NCBI RefSeq assembly: GCF_022129235.1
Contig: NZ_JADQAI010000009.1
Span: 1-64,000, forward strand
Direction: 5' to 3'
From: Psychrobacter sp. Ps6
GTDB taxonomy: Bacteria; Pseudomonadota; Gammaproteobacteria; Pseudomonadales; Moraxellaceae
DNA length: 64,000 nt
Part shown: in pieces, positions 40,080-50,336 of the stretch
How the letters are laid out: each line of letters starts with the position of its first letter
Numbering within the stretch: the stretch's first letter is position 1
The notes under the pieces: generated by a model
Database searches by the model: none
Told to the model about the DNA's origin: nothing
What the model saw: only the letters and a program-made list of their open reading frames with translations
Position numbers and translations under genes: made by a program

Positions 40080-42389
40080 TTATCCTGCTATTTCAACACT
40101 CGTCACATTCTGAAAGCCTCGTGGCAATTGCCCACCGCGATTACCGCGACTGCCTGTATAGTTGGCCAAGTCATTTGGCTTTAGCGTCACATGGCGTTTG
40201 CCAGCAGTAATGACGAGGCTGTTTTGTAAATTGAGTGGCGTAATAGCCAGCACTTCTTCATCATCTTTTAATTTGATCAGTTTGTTACCTTTACCGCGAG
40301 CTTGTTCAGGCAAATCATCAAGGGCAAATATCAATAAATATCCTGCATTGGTCACCACAGCGACATGGTCAGGCGCTACATTTGTATTAGTCGTTTCACC
40401 GTCGGCATTGACAGTCGTATCTATTGGAGCATCAATGCGCGCAACAGGAAGTAGACGACTATCAGCTGCTAGGTTAATGATATTTTTCCCCGCCTTTTGG
40501 TTGCTATCAAGATTACCCAGTGTATTGATAAAACCGTAACCTGCGGAGCTGGCAAGGATAATGCGCTGATTGTTGTCACCCGTTAATAACTGCTCAAAGC
40601 TAGCGCCTGCTGGCGGTTTCAACACACTGGTCAGCGGATCGCCTTGACCACGCGCGGAGGCAAGATTGTGCGCATCAATACTATAGCTACGTCCAGTACT
40701 ATCGAGGACGTAGATTTTTTCATTAGATTTACCGCGCACATGCGCCTGATAACTGTCCCCTGAACGATAACTCATACCAGCGGCATCGACGTCATGGCCT
40801 TTGGCCGCGCGAATCCAGCCTGCTTTAGACAGGATGGCGGTGACTGGCTCACTCGGCACCAGATCAGATTCTTTTAGTGCTTGTGCTTCTTCGCGTTCTG
40901 CCAGTGGTGATACACGCTCATTGCCGTGCTCTTTCATATCGGCAGTCAGCTCTTCAATCATCAGATTGGTGAGACTGTCTGGATTGTCCAAGTACTCTTG
41001 AATAATGGCGCGTTCGGCAGCCAGTTCATCTTGCTCGCGGCGTAGCTCAATTTCCTCTAACTTTGCCAACTGACGCAGACGAATATCTAAGATGGCATTG
41101 GCCTGAATGTCAGTCAGATCGTAGTCTTGCATCAATGTTGCTTTTGGATCGTCTTCTTCACGAATGATGCGTATCACTTCATCAATATTGAGATACGCAA
41201 TCAATAAACCTGCAAGGATGTGTAAGCGCTTATCGATTTTATCAAGGCGATATTGCAGACGGCGCGTGACCACTGAGCGGCGACAAATGAGCCATTCTTC
41301 TAAGATTTCTTTTAGATTTTTGACCTGCGGCTTACCGTTTAGGCCAATCATATTCATATTGACGCGGTAGTTGCTCTCAAGGTCTGTACTGGCAAACAAA
41401 TGGCTCATAACGCGATCGACATCGACGCGCGTTGAGCGCAATTCCAATACGATACGACAAGCGTTCTCATGATCTGATTCATCATGAATATCGGTAATCC
41501 AAGGCAGTTTTTTGTCTGTCATGAGCTTGGCGATTTGCTCTTGGATTTTGTTGCCTGAGACTTGGTAAGGCAGCGCATCGATAATGACTAAATTCTTTTC
41601 TTTGGGGTCGATATGAAAAGTCGCGCGCATTTTGTAACTGCCACGTCCCGTCTCATACATCGCTTGTAAGTCTTTTTTGCTAGTGATGATTTCCGCTGGC
41701 GTTGGCAAGTCTGGCGCTGGTATTGACTGAGTGAGCTGCTTAACAGACAGCTCAGGGTTCTTTAATAAACGAATCGCTGCGCGTACCACTTCGTTTAGGT
41801 TATGCGGCGGAATGTCGGTTGCCATACCGACTGCGATACCTGTGGTACCGTTTAATAAAATATTGGGCAAGCGGGCAGGCAGGGTGGTTGGCTCCTGCAT
41901 TGTGCCGTCAAAGTTATCTTGCCAATCAACCGTGCCTTGCCCCAACTCTGCAAGTAGGGTGTTGGCATAAGCAGACATTTTGGCCTCGGTATAACGCATA
42001 GCCGCAAAGGACTTAGGGTCATCAGGGCTACCCCAGTTGCCTTGGCCTGTGATGAGCGGATAACGGTAGCTGAACGGCTGCGCCATCAGCACCATGGCTT
42101 CATAACACGCGATGTCACCATGCGGATGGTATTTACCCAGCACATCACCGACCGTACGGGCAGACTTTTTAGCCTTGGCAGTCGACTTTAGCCCCAGCTC
42201 GCTCATGGCGTAGACAATACGGCGCTGCACAGGTTTTAGACCATCGGCGATATTGGGCAGCGCACGATCCATAATGACGTACATGGCATAGTTGAGATAG
42301 GCCTGCTCGGTGAACTCCGCGACTGAGCGAGTATCCATCGGCTCATTAGGAATACTTGTGGCAATGGTAGGATCAATAACATCGGACAT
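40080..42389 (-). CDS. parC: DNA topoisomerase IV subunit A
   Basis: ParC cuts and religates DNA to decatenate daughter chromosomes, as a heterotetramer with ParE. The 769-aa product has the winged-helix/tower region with catalytic Tyr133 in [11 protein letters not shown] long coiled coil (about 420-500) and a C-terminal beta-pinwheel follow. In the quinolone-determining region, [15 protein letters not shown], Ile93 (plus-strand GAT, 42111-42113) stands where E. coli has Ser80; the Glu84 equivalent is kept. parE is not in the window. The Shine-Dalgarno sequence is weak (GCGAAG). Confidence 0.97.
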   Translation of the reverse strand: MSDVIDPTIATSIPNEPMDTRSVAEFTEQAYLNYAMYVIMDRALPNIADGLKPVQRRIVYAMSELGLKSTAKAKKSARTVGDVLGKYHPHGDIACYEAMVLMAQPFSYRYPLITGQGNWGSPDDPKSFAAMRYTEAKMSAYANTLLAELGQGTVDWQDNFDGTMQEPTTLPARLPNILLNGTTGIAVGMATDIPPHNLNEVVRAAIRLLKNPELSVKQLTQSIPAPDLPTPAEIITSKKDLQAMYETGRGSYKMRATFHIDPKEKNLVIIDALPYQVSGNKIQEQIAKLMTDKKLPWITDIHDESDHENACRIVLELRSTRVDVDRVMSHLFASTDLESNYRVNMNMIGLNGKPQVKNLKEILEEWLICRRSVVTRRLQYRLDKIDKRLHILAGLLIAYLNIDEVIRIIREEDDPKATLMQDYDLTDIQANAILDIRLRQLAKLEEIELRREQDELAAERAIIQEYLDNPDSLTNLMIEELTADMKEHGNERVSPLAEREEAQALKESDLVPSEPVTAILSKAGWIRAAKGHDVDAAGMSYRSGDSYQAHVRGKSNEKIYVLDSTGRSYSIDAHNLASARGQGDPLTSVLKPPAGASFEQLLTGDNNQRIILASSAGYGFINTLGNLDSNQKAGKNIINLAADSRLLPVARIDAPIDTTVNADGETTNTNVAPDHVAVVTNAGYLLIFALDDLPEQARGKGNKLIKLKDDEEVLAITPLNLQNSLVITAGKRHVTLKPNDLANYTGSRGNRGGQLPRGFQNVTSVEIAG

Positions 42390-43171
42390 AAAATAGACTT
42401 CGCTTATGAATTTTTAATTAGTATGGTTTATATAGTCAGGCATAGTATGAATGTGAATCGCACTGTATGTTCATTTAGGTTCAGCGCGATATTCACGTAA
42501 AAATAAGATAGTGCTATCGTAAAGGATATTGATGCAATTAAAAAGGCATGTATCAGAATATACGACAGCTCATGACGTGCTTATGCTGGCTTTTATAGAC
42601 TTTACTTACCATGTCCTCGTACGTGGCTTTTATAGATAAAGTTAAGTATAGTAAAACTAACATTTGTTTTTTTATTTTTAATAAATATCTCAGAGTGACA
42701 GTGCCGAATTAGTGACAAGAATGAGCGCATCTTGACCGAGCAGTGACAAAGATGTAGCTTGCCATAACTTTACGCCGCTCACTGAGCCAGTTGATGCCCT
42801 TAAGAGCACGCGCGAAGGCAGTTTTATTATGTAAATATTGTGACTAAAATAAAAGAGATACCGTGGGTAAAATTCAGTGACATGGCCAGTTTTCATTAAT
42901 ATAAACAATTGATATTAATAAAAATATTAGCCGTCAAGCCAGTTTGAGAACTCGTATAACAATCTTTTGTATTGAGTAGTCTATATAAAGTGTGTATGTT
43001 AATGAACAAAGGGCTATTTACCACTACATTGTTTGCTCATCACCCTACGATTATATCGCAGCCTTGCTTACCATTACGATGGTGAGACTGCGCTCTGATT
43101 TTTCGTCTGTTTATCACACTGTGATTTGCATGAGCTGACGGTAATGTATTATTACTAGGAGAGAAAAGATT
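42390..43171. other. Divergent intergenic region parC / fadD-like
   Basis: This 782-nt AT-rich region contains no reading frame that looks coding. It must contain promoters for both flanking genes. I see only weak candidates, such as TATAAA near 42984, and no recognisable FadR-type operator. Confidence 0.4.
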
Positions 43172-44899
43172 ATGGAAAATCAAGGTAACCTGATTCGTCG
43201 CAACGACAAAGTATGGCTCAAAACATACGAAAAACTTGGCATTCAGTATGATATCGATATGCCACCAGCCAACACCTCATTGATTGATATCATTGAGCAA
43301 AACTTTATCAACCATGCAGGCAAAACGGCGTTTGTCTGTATGGATGTTAAGCTATCTTTCGAAGAGTTGGATCTCTATAGTAAACAAGTTGCCGCTTACC
43401 TTCAGTCATTAGGACTACAAAAAGGCGATAAAGTGGCAGTGATGATGCCTAATATTTTGCAGCTACCAGTTGCAGTGCTAGGGGTGCTACGTGCTGGTAT
43501 GACATTGGTCAACGTCAACCCACTTTATACCACCAAAGAGCTGTCACACCAGTTAAAAGATTCAGATACCAAAGTTTTGATTTTGCTTGAGAACTTTGCC
43601 AAAACTTATGAAGATATTGGTCAAGACCTCGTCGACCATGTCGTAGTTGCCTCAATGGGTGACATGATGAGCCCGCTCAAGGGTTTTATCGTGAATGCTG
43701 TGGTACGTCACGTCAAAAAAATGGTGCCTGATTATCATATCAAAGGCAGCGTTAAGTTCAAAAAAGCAATGAACCGCTTTTCTGCTAAAAGCTATAAACG
43801 TCCTAACAATATCAGCCTTGATGATGTCGCTGTACTTCAGTACACGGGCGGTACGACAGGGGTGGCCAAAGGCGCTATGCTAACGCATGGTAACTTGGTG
43901 GCTAACCTGATCCAAAGCGATACCTATCTAGGCGATGCTTTTGATAAGTTTGAGAAGAGTAATGAGCAGCCAGTGATTATGACGGCTCTGCCGTTGTACC
44001 ATATTTTTTCGTTTACGGTCTGCGGAATGTTTGGCCTATACCGTGGTTGTATCGGTCTGCTAGTACCAAACCCACGTGATTTACCAAGCTTGATCAAAGC
44101 ATATAAAGACTACCCACCTGCGTTTTTCCCAGCAGTAAATACCTTGTTTACCGCGCTTGCCAATAACGAAGAGTTCCAATCGCTAGATCATAGCAAGCTT
44201 GAGATGTCTATGGGCGGCGGTATGGCAGTACTCAAAGACACAGCGACCAAATGGGAACAAGTAACAGGCAATATCATCGTTCAGGGTTATGGTCTGTCAG
44301 AGACCTCGCCGGTTGCCTCAGCGAACCCACATGGTACGGGTGAGTTCTCAGGAAACATCGGTCTGCCAATGCCTGCCACTGATATGGCTATCTTGGATGA
44401 AGAAGGCAATGAAGTGGCCTTGGGTGAGCGTGGTGAGATTAGTATCCGTGGCCCGCAGGTGATGAAAGGCTACTGGAAGCGTGAAGATGCGACCGCTGAA
44501 GTCATGACTTCGGATGGTTACTTCCGTACTGGCGATATTGGCGTGATGGATGAAGACGGTTACTTTAAGATTGTCGATCGCAAAAAAGACATGATCTTGG
44601 TCTCTGGCTTTAACGTTTATCCAAACGAAGTAGAAGACGCCATGTCGACACATCCAAAGATTTTGGAATGTGGTGTGATCGGTATCGATGATGAGAAGAG
44701 CGGTGAAGTACCGAAGATTTACGTGGTACGTAGTGACGCCAGTCTGACTGCTGATGAAGTCATTGCTTACGGTAAAGAAAATTTAACTGGCTACAAACGT
44801 CCTCGCCATGTTGAGTTTATTGACGAGCTACCAAAATCGAACGTCGGTAAAATCTTACGTAAAGACTTACGAGCGCTCGAAGAAAAAAACCACGGTTAA
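43172..44899 (+). CDS. fadD: Long-chain fatty acid-CoA ligase, paralog 1
   Basis: FadD activates fatty acids to acyl-CoA at the inner membrane for beta-oxidation. The 575-aa protein carries the AMP-binding P-loop YTGGTTGVAKG (224-234). A conserved PLYHIFSFTVCG segment follows, then GYGLSETSP. The FadD-specific C-terminal signature is DGYFRTGDIGVMDEDGYF, DRKKDMILVSGFNVYPNEVE and the catalytic-Lys end PKSNVGKILRK. TAGGAGAG precedes the ATG. A second paralog follows in tandem, with its own spacer and a terminator between. Confidence 0.94.
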   Translation: MENQGNLIRRNDKVWLKTYEKLGIQYDIDMPPANTSLIDIIEQNFINHAGKTAFVCMDVKLSFEELDLYSKQVAAYLQSLGLQKGDKVAVMMPNILQLPVAVLGVLRAGMTLVNVNPLYTTKELSHQLKDSDTKVLILLENFAKTYEDIGQDLVDHVVVASMGDMMSPLKGFIVNAVVRHVKKMVPDYHIKGSVKFKKAMNRFSAKSYKRPNNISLDDVAVLQYTGGTTGVAKGAMLTHGNLVANLIQSDTYLGDAFDKFEKSNEQPVIMTALPLYHIFSFTVCGMFGLYRGCIGLLVPNPRDLPSLIKAYKDYPPAFFPAVNTLFTALANNEEFQSLDHSKLEMSMGGGMAVLKDTATKWEQVTGNIIVQGYGLSETSPVASANPHGTGEFSGNIGLPMPATDMAILDEEGNEVALGERGEISIRGPQVMKGYWKREDATAEVMTSDGYFRTGDIGVMDEDGYFKIVDRKKDMILVSGFNVYPNEVEDAMSTHPKILECGVIGIDDEKSGEVPKIYVVRSDASLTADEVIAYGKENLTGYKRPRHVEFIDELPKSNVGKILRKDLRALEEKNHG

Positions 44900-45013
44900 T
44901 CTACGAAGGCTTATCTTTAGATAGGGTTTTATCACTGGCTATTTATAAATACCTCTATGATTGATTGGTACTTGTAATATGCTGAGTAAATAGATTTAGT
45001 TATTGTTATAACC

Positions 45014-45053
45014 AAAATGATAAGGTTGCCTCGTGCTGCCTTATCATTTTTGT
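45014..45053 (+). terminator. Terminator between the two fadD-like genes
   Basis: A 12-bp perfect stem (45014-45025 with 45039-45050, AAAATGATAAGG and its complement) ends in a T-rich tail. The two ligase genes are therefore probably independent transcripts. The 439-nt spacer around it has no other feature that I can see. Confidence 0.75.
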
Positions 45054-45338
45054 CTTTGAGCTTGTTGTGAATAGTGGGGCATAAGGAGTATAGATAGAGA
45101 ATTTTTAGTAAAACTGCTATAGTGCCAGCCAAGAGGTTTTTGCATTTATTTATAGTAGAGTGATGATTTTACTCAATATGAATTGCAAAGCGATTATGAT
45201 AAAAATGATATAGCTACGCTGACCTGTGAGCTCATTTAATACGATTTCACTATGCTGCATCAAGCATTACACAATCAAAAAAACAGAGTTTTTATATAAA
45301 GTATTCTATGTTTTTAACAGTAATATTTAGGGAAAATT

Positions 45339-47138
45339 ATGACGGACAATATCAATAAAGAGACAACAGACAATAACGCTGGCACCAGTGATAAAGGCAA
45401 TGCATCTGAGTACATTTATCAAGACAATGCATTCCCTACTATGCCTAGCATTGCCAGTGACAGTCCATGGTTGAGCGCTTATGAGCGTTATAGCATCGAT
45501 GCTACGATTGAGATGCCAGAGGACAGTACCTCTTTACTTGATGTGTTTGAGCGTAACTTTAGCCGTTATGGCCAAAAAACGGCTTATATTTGCATGGGCG
45601 CTTCGATTAGTTTTAAGCAATTAGACCTATATAGCCGCCAGATTGCCAGCTATTTGCAATCGCTAGGGTTGGTTAAAGGCGATAAAGTTGGGGTCATGAT
45701 GCCCAACCTCTTGCAGTATCCGATCATCGCGTTAGGTGTCATTCGCGCTGGTATGATACTCGTCAATGTAAACCCTTTATATACCAGTCGCGAATTGTCT
45801 CATCAGCTCCATGACAGTGGTGCCAAAGCCTTATTCATCGTTGAGAATTTTGCGAAAACCTATCAAGATGCCGAAGACAAAGGACAGATTGAGCATGTTG
45901 TCGTCTGTAAGATTGGCGATATGCTGGGTACGGTCAAAGGGGTTGTGGTCAACCTTGTCGCTCGTCATATCAAAAAAATGATTCCTCCTTATCGAATCCC
46001 AAATAGCGTGAGCTTTAAGGAGGCATTGGGCGCAGTCTCTGCCAGTAATTATGAGCGTCCTGAGTTGAACTTGAGTGATGTGGCATTACTACAATATACA
46101 GGCGGGACGACAGGCGTGGCCAAAGGAGCAATGCTGTCTCACGGCAACTTAGTCGCCAATATGCTACAGGTTAGTGCACTGATGAATAGTGCATTTGAAG
46201 ATGATATAGACAGTAGAGATGTTATCTTGACGGCACTGCCGTTGTATCATGTGTTCTCATTTATGGTATGCGGTATATGTAGTATGTATCAGGGTTATAC
46301 AGGCTTGCTTATTCCTAACCCGCGCGATCTCGATGGGCTTATCAAAGAGATGGGTAAATATAAACCTTCTTTTATACCTGCCGTGAATACGCTATTTAAC
46401 GGCTTGGTGCACAAAGACAGCTTTGCAGACCTAGACTTCTCTAATCTAAAAGCTTCTATAGGCGGTGGTATGTCCGTATTGCCGAGCGTTGCCAAAGAGT
46501 GGCATAAGATCACAGGTCTACCTATCGTTGAAGGCTATGGCTTATCTGAGACGTCACCAGTCGTCGCTTTTAACCCAATGACCATCGCAGAGTTTACTGG
46601 CAAGATTGGTATTCCTGCCCCTAGTACCGATGTCGTGCTCATCGATGAAGAAGAAAACGTCGTAGCGCTGGGTGATCGCGGTGAGATATGCGTCAAAGGC
46701 CCACAGGTGATGATTGGTTATCAAAACCGTCCAGAAGAAACGACCGAGTCCTTTACCGCTAATGGCTACCTAAAAACCGGTGACATTGGCATCATGGACG
46801 AAAAAGGCTTTATCAAAATTGTTGATCGCAAAAAAGACATGATTTTGGTATCTGGTTTTAACGTTTATCCAAATGAAATCGAAGAAGCCATGAGCGACCA
46901 TCCAGCTGTAGTAGAGTGCGGTGCTATTGGCGTTCCTAATGATGAGCGCGGTGAAGAGCCAAAACTATTTGTGGTCAAAAAAGGTGACGTCACCGAAAAA
47001 GAGCTGCTTGAGTACGGCAAAAAACAACTGACTGGCTATAAGCGTCCACGTCACATACAGTTCGTCGACGAATTACCAAAGTCGAACGTTGGCAAAATCC
47101 TACGTAAAGAATTGCGTAAGATGGAAGGCTTAGAATAG
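45339..47138 (+). CDS. fadD: Long-chain fatty acid-CoA ligase, paralog 2
   Basis: The 599-aa paralog of the preceding gene has the P-loop YTGGTTGVAKG at 253-263. ALPLYHVFSFMVCG, GYGLSETSP, DRKKDMILVSGFNVYPNEIE and PKSNVGKILRKELR are also present. It has about 25 extra polar N-terminal residues (Asn/Thr/Asp-rich). Pseudomonas also keeps two tandem fadD genes with different chain-length preference; a similar division of labour here is inference. The ATG follows AGGGAAAATT. rph follows 182 nt later. Confidence 0.93.
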   Translation: MTDNINKETTDNNAGTSDKGNASEYIYQDNAFPTMPSIASDSPWLSAYERYSIDATIEMPEDSTSLLDVFERNFSRYGQKTAYICMGASISFKQLDLYSRQIASYLQSLGLVKGDKVGVMMPNLLQYPIIALGVIRAGMILVNVNPLYTSRELSHQLHDSGAKALFIVENFAKTYQDAEDKGQIEHVVVCKIGDMLGTVKGVVVNLVARHIKKMIPPYRIPNSVSFKEALGAVSASNYERPELNLSDVALLQYTGGTTGVAKGAMLSHGNLVANMLQVSALMNSAFEDDIDSRDVILTALPLYHVFSFMVCGICSMYQGYTGLLIPNPRDLDGLIKEMGKYKPSFIPAVNTLFNGLVHKDSFADLDFSNLKASIGGGMSVLPSVAKEWHKITGLPIVEGYGLSETSPVVAFNPMTIAEFTGKIGIPAPSTDVVLIDEEENVVALGDRGEICVKGPQVMIGYQNRPEETTESFTANGYLKTGDIGIMDEKGFIKIVDRKKDMILVSGFNVYPNEIEEAMSDHPAVVECGAIGVPNDERGEEPKLFVVKKGDVTEKELLEYGKKQLTGYKRPRHIQFVDELPKSNVGKILRKELRKMEGLE

Positions 47139-47320
47139 ATTCTATCGTCTATTATTGCCTAACTGACGGCGCGATGGCGGGTGTGAATCTTGCTATTGCG
47201 CCGCTGTCACGTTAGGATATCTTAAGATTTTAGTCTACCAAATACCTGTCGGTTTGCTCATTAGCCACTGATAGCGTACTTTTATGACACTGCTTTTATA
47301 ATATTGTACTAGGAATTTTT

Positions 47321-48037
47321 ATGCGTATTGACAATCGTGAACTTGACCAACTTCGTTCTATCAGCTTTGAGCGCCACTATACTAAGCATGCTGAAGGGTC
47401 AGTATTGGTCAGTTTTGGCGATACCAAAGTGCTATGTACGGCCAGTGTCGAATCTGGTGTACCGCGCTGGCTCAAAGGTAAAGGCAAAGGCTGGATAACT
47501 GCCGAATACGGCATGCTGCCACGCGCAACCAATACCCGCAATCAACGCGAAGCGGCTCGTGGCAAGCAGTCAGGTCGTACGCAAGAGATTCAGCGTCTGA
47601 TCGGTCGTAGCTTGCGCGCCATGATTGACTTAAGTAAGCTTGGTGAAAACACCATCTATCTTGATTGCGATGTGTTGCAAGCGGATGGCGGTACTCGTAC
47701 GGCCAGTATTACTGGTGCGGCAGTTGCACTGATCGATGCATTAGAGACTATCCAAAAGAGCAAAAAACTCAAAGCTGATCCGCTGATTGGATTGGTTGCG
47801 GCGGTTTCTGTTGGTATGAAAGATGGTGAAGCCTATCTGGATCTGAACTACGAAGAAGACTCTAGCTGTGATACCGACCTGAACGTCGTTATGACTCAAA
47901 AAGGTGAGTTTATTGAGCTTCAAGGTACTGCTGAAGAAAAGCCGTTCACTCGCGCTCAAGCAGACGCTATGCTGTCATTGGCTGAAACAGGCATTGCTGA
48001 ATTGATTAAAATGCAGCAGACTGCACTTGGCTGGTAG
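47321..48037 (+). CDS. rph: Ribonuclease PH
   Basis: RNase PH is a phosphate-dependent 3'-5' exoribonuclease that trims tRNA precursors. The 238-aa product matches the family length. It starts [12 protein letters not shown] and contains [33 protein letters not shown] (phosphate- and RNA-binding arginines) and [19 protein letters not shown]. The ribosome site is TAGGAA. Unlike E. coli K-12, no frameshift is seen. A terminator follows. Confidence 0.97.
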   Translation: MRIDNRELDQLRSISFERHYTKHAEGSVLVSFGDTKVLCTASVESGVPRWLKGKGKGWITAEYGMLPRATNTRNQREAARGKQSGRTQEIQRLIGRSLRAMIDLSKLGENTIYLDCDVLQADGGTRTASITGAAVALIDALETIQKSKKLKADPLIGLVAAVSVGMKDGEAYLDLNYEEDSSCDTDLNVVMTQKGEFIELQGTAEEKPFTRAQADAMLSLAETGIAELIKMQQTALGW

Positions 48038-48081
48038 TCTGGTATTTAGACAAAACTTGCTGTCTTTATTTTTAGTTTTAA

Positions 48082-48116
48082 TAACTGCCTGTTAGTTTCT
48101 GATAGGCAGTTTTTTC
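48082..48116 (+). terminator. Rho-independent terminator after rph
   Basis: A stem with core AACTGCCT and AGGCAGTT, extended with a wobble and a mismatch, is followed by six T. Confidence 0.83.
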
Positions 48117-48156
48117 ATAAAAAATACTTTTTACATCTCGCAATAGGTAACAATGC

Positions 48157-48648
48157 ATGCTCAAGCTGACTGATGATGGCGCCAAAATCACCTTACAGGG
48201 TCAGCCGAATAATGCTGACAACGGTATGTTTTGGTTTGGATCTGCATTACTGATAGGGGCAGTGGCAGTCGCTATGGCAATGAGCTTATTGTCTGAGCGA
48301 TTGGCTATCGGTGCGCTGGCACTGCTTATCGTCGGTAGTTTTATTTTTAACAAAAAACGCCAGCAGCATAAAAAAGCCATGAGTGGCATGATTAGTAGCG
48401 GTACATTATGGGTGCGGGCTGCTGAGCTGGTACATGACAATTTAGGCAAACGTGAACATATTCATTTGACTGACGACGATAAAGTTGTGCTTATCGGTGA
48501 TGGGCTACAGATTGTCGATAGCAGTGAGGCACGCAAATATCATATTACTGGTTTTGAGAGTGCCCAAGAGGCGAAAGTGACTAAAGCCATATTAGAAGGG
48601 CAAGCACTGACAAAACGCCACGTAAATATCAAAATGAGTAGTGACTAG
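48157..48648 (+). CDS. Hypothetical membrane protein with two hydrophobic segments
   Basis: I do not recognise a family. The 163-aa protein starts with a short polar strand region, followed by two adjacent hydrophobic segments (about 23-43 and 48-65), then a basic KKRQQHKK loop. A soluble C-terminal part of about 90 residues follows, with alternating beta-like strands (HIHLTDDDKVVLIGDGLQIV). The topology suggests a hairpin anchor with a cytosolic domain. ATAGGTAA precedes the ATG. It stands alone between the rph terminator and the next gene. Confidence 0.65.
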   Translation: MLKLTDDGAKITLQGQPNNADNGMFWFGSALLIGAVAVAMAMSLLSERLAIGALALLIVGSFIFNKKRQQHKKAMSGMISSGTLWVRAAELVHDNLGKREHIHLTDDDKVVLIGDGLQIVDSSEARKYHITGFESAQEAKVTKAILEGQALTKRHVNIKMSSD

Positions 48649-48914
48649 TATTTTTACGCCCCAGTCGCTTGATTCATCAAAAAGTCACTCCAGTCTCTAT
48701 CCTATCTAACACCACCGCGCTTTATCTTATTTGTCCCTTCTTAACGCTCTTATTTATTATGACCATTCGTCATGGTTTTTATACCGTCTATCGCCTATCT
48801 AAGGTGAATAGTTCTTGCAGATGCCTGTCTAAATGGTTTATAAGTAAGATTGTAAAATTTAGCCTTCGCTATTATCCATACTGTCATTGATACTTTTTTG
48901 ATTAGGAGTTAGTC

Positions 48915-49712
48915 ATGTCGCGTTTGCCTATGTCGTCAGTTGCAGCGTCGTGCAGTTTGTTATTATTTACTTGTAGCATTATCGGACAAGCCCATGCAGA
49001 TAGTATGAGTGCCCTTATCGCTCAAAAGTCCGTCCAGTCTGACTCTAGTGCGCGCTATACGTCCTCTTACCCAGCAGTTCCCTCCGTCAAAGTCAGTACA
49101 CACTCTACCATTCAACGTGCTCACTCATCTCGAAGCGATGCAGAAGTTTCGCCAACGTATAACAGTTACTCTAATATAAGTAATGGTAGCAATCAGTCAA
49201 CGATGAACAGCGCTTATCGTTACCCTGAAGTGCAGCGTCAGTCACCCACCGTGTTGCCAGCATTTTTATCAGGGAGTTACGACAATGTCGATAGCGAGTA
49301 TTTACCGCTACTGAGTAGTGCGGAGACGCAAAGCAGTATGGCTGCCCGCGAGGTGGTCAGCATGGCACGTAAAATGGCACTGAACGAGCGGACGATTATC
49401 AAAGGTGGCTGCTGGGATTATTTGAATGCCGTGTTTAATCGAGCGGGAGTTTCGCGTAATACCATACATAAAGGCACGTATGCGCAAGGCCCTTATGCTA
49501 GTAGCAGTGAAATTGAGGCAGGTGACTGGCTTTATTATATCAATCATGGCTACAATGGCATTGAGCATAGTGGGCTGTTTGTCGGTTGGGTCGATGAGCG
49601 TGCCAAGCAAGCATTGATATTAAGTTATGCTGGTGAAAATCGCCGTGAGCCGGCGCGTTATCGCGTTTATGATTTGAGCAATGTCTATCAAATCATGCGC
49701 CCTAGTGTTTGA
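48915..49712 (+). CDS. Secreted NlpC/P60-like putative cysteine peptidase or amidase
   Basis: The 265-aa precursor has a signal peptide cleaved after AHA (about residue 28). A Ser-rich linker of about 110 residues follows, then a C-terminal domain (about 140-265). That domain has Cys166 at the start of a helix (GGCWDYLNAVFNRAG), GDWLYYINHGYNGIEHSGLF with His218, and a later polar strand (LILSYAGENRR). A Cys before a helix followed by an HSG strand is the pattern of NlpC/P60/CHAP hydrolases that cut peptidoglycan. The family assignment is inference from motif layout. TAGGAG precedes the ATG. Confidence 0.65.
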   Translation: MSRLPMSSVAASCSLLLFTCSIIGQAHADSMSALIAQKSVQSDSSARYTSSYPAVPSVKVSTHSTIQRAHSSRSDAEVSPTYNSYSNISNGSNQSTMNSAYRYPEVQRQSPTVLPAFLSGSYDNVDSEYLPLLSSAETQSSMAAREVVSMARKMALNERTIIKGGCWDYLNAVFNRAGVSRNTIHKGTYAQGPYASSSEIEAGDWLYYINHGYNGIEHSGLFVGWVDERAKQALILSYAGENRREPARYRVYDLSNVYQIMRPSV

Positions 49713-49748
49713 TCTATAATATTTGGTAGAAAGTCCAAAAAACAAATA

Positions 49749-49790
49749 AAAAAGCGTCCGTCACTTCCATAAGTGACGGACGCTTTTTAT
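49749..49790. terminator. Bidirectional terminator, NlpC-like gene / hemJ
   Basis: A perfect stem of about 17 bp, containing GCGTCCGTCACTT and its complement, has a four-base loop. A-run and T-run flanks suit both convergent genes. Confidence 0.92.
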
Positions 49791-49826
49791 TTGTAGGTCA
49801 TCAGTCATAAGCATTTCGACTGGATT

Positions 49827-50261
49827 TTAGAATGGTTTAACGACCACTAAAATGACGATAATCACCAAGGCAAAAACAGGCACTTCATTAAACCAGCGCC
49901 AAAACTTATGGGATTTATAATGAGGGTTATCAATCAGTTTTTTGCGATAAAATCCGCAAGCGCCATGATAGCCTGATAGCAGTACGACCAATAGGAGTTT
50001 TACATGTAGCCAGCCTTGGGTTTTATAAACATCCCAGCCCAGTCCTAACATCCATAGACCAAATATCCATGTCGCTATCATCGATGGCGTCATAATACCG
50101 CGATACAGCTTGCGCTCCATAATAGTAAAGCGCTCTTGGCTGGTGCTATCGTTACTCATCGCATGATAGACAAACAGACGCGGTAAATAAAATATCGCCG
50201 CAAACCAGCAGACCATCGAGATGATGTGTGCAGCTTTAATCCAGTTAAAATAATCTGCCAT
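49827..50261 (-). CDS. hemJ: Protoporphyrinogen IX oxidase HemJ
   Basis: HemJ oxidises protoporphyrinogen IX to protoporphyrin IX in the inner membrane in bacteria that lack HemG and HemY. The 144-aa protein has four hydrophobic segments. The UPF0093 signature residues include His12 near the N-terminus, FYLPRLFVYH, ERKLYRGIMTPSM, and the Trp/Lys of GWLHVKLLLV with GYHG. Acinetobacter HemJ is the experimentally studied example. It is convergent with the NlpC-like gene and downstream of bioB on the same strand. Confidence 0.92.
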   Translation of the reverse strand: MADYFNWIKAAHIISMVCWFAAIFYLPRLFVYHAMSNDSTSQERFTIMERKLYRGIMTPSMIATWIFGLWMLGLGWDVYKTQGWLHVKLLLVVLLSGYHGACGFYRKKLIDNPHYKSHKFWRWFNEVPVFALVIIVILVVVKPF

Positions 50262-50336
50262 TACTTAATCTCTTATTATCAGCCGTGTAATATCAGGCTT
50301 ATTTTCCTACATTCTTGTTAGCTGCACACAGTCAAA

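Noticed and set aside
42690-42908. Possible 72-aa minus-strand protein upstream of fadD paralog 1
   Set aside because: It lies in AT-rich spacer with no good start or ribosome site and no recognisable motif.
48669-48890. Possible 73-aa protein between two small genes
   Set aside because: No ribosome site, unusual composition (many Cys, Tyr and Lys) and no family resemblance; probably a chance open frame.
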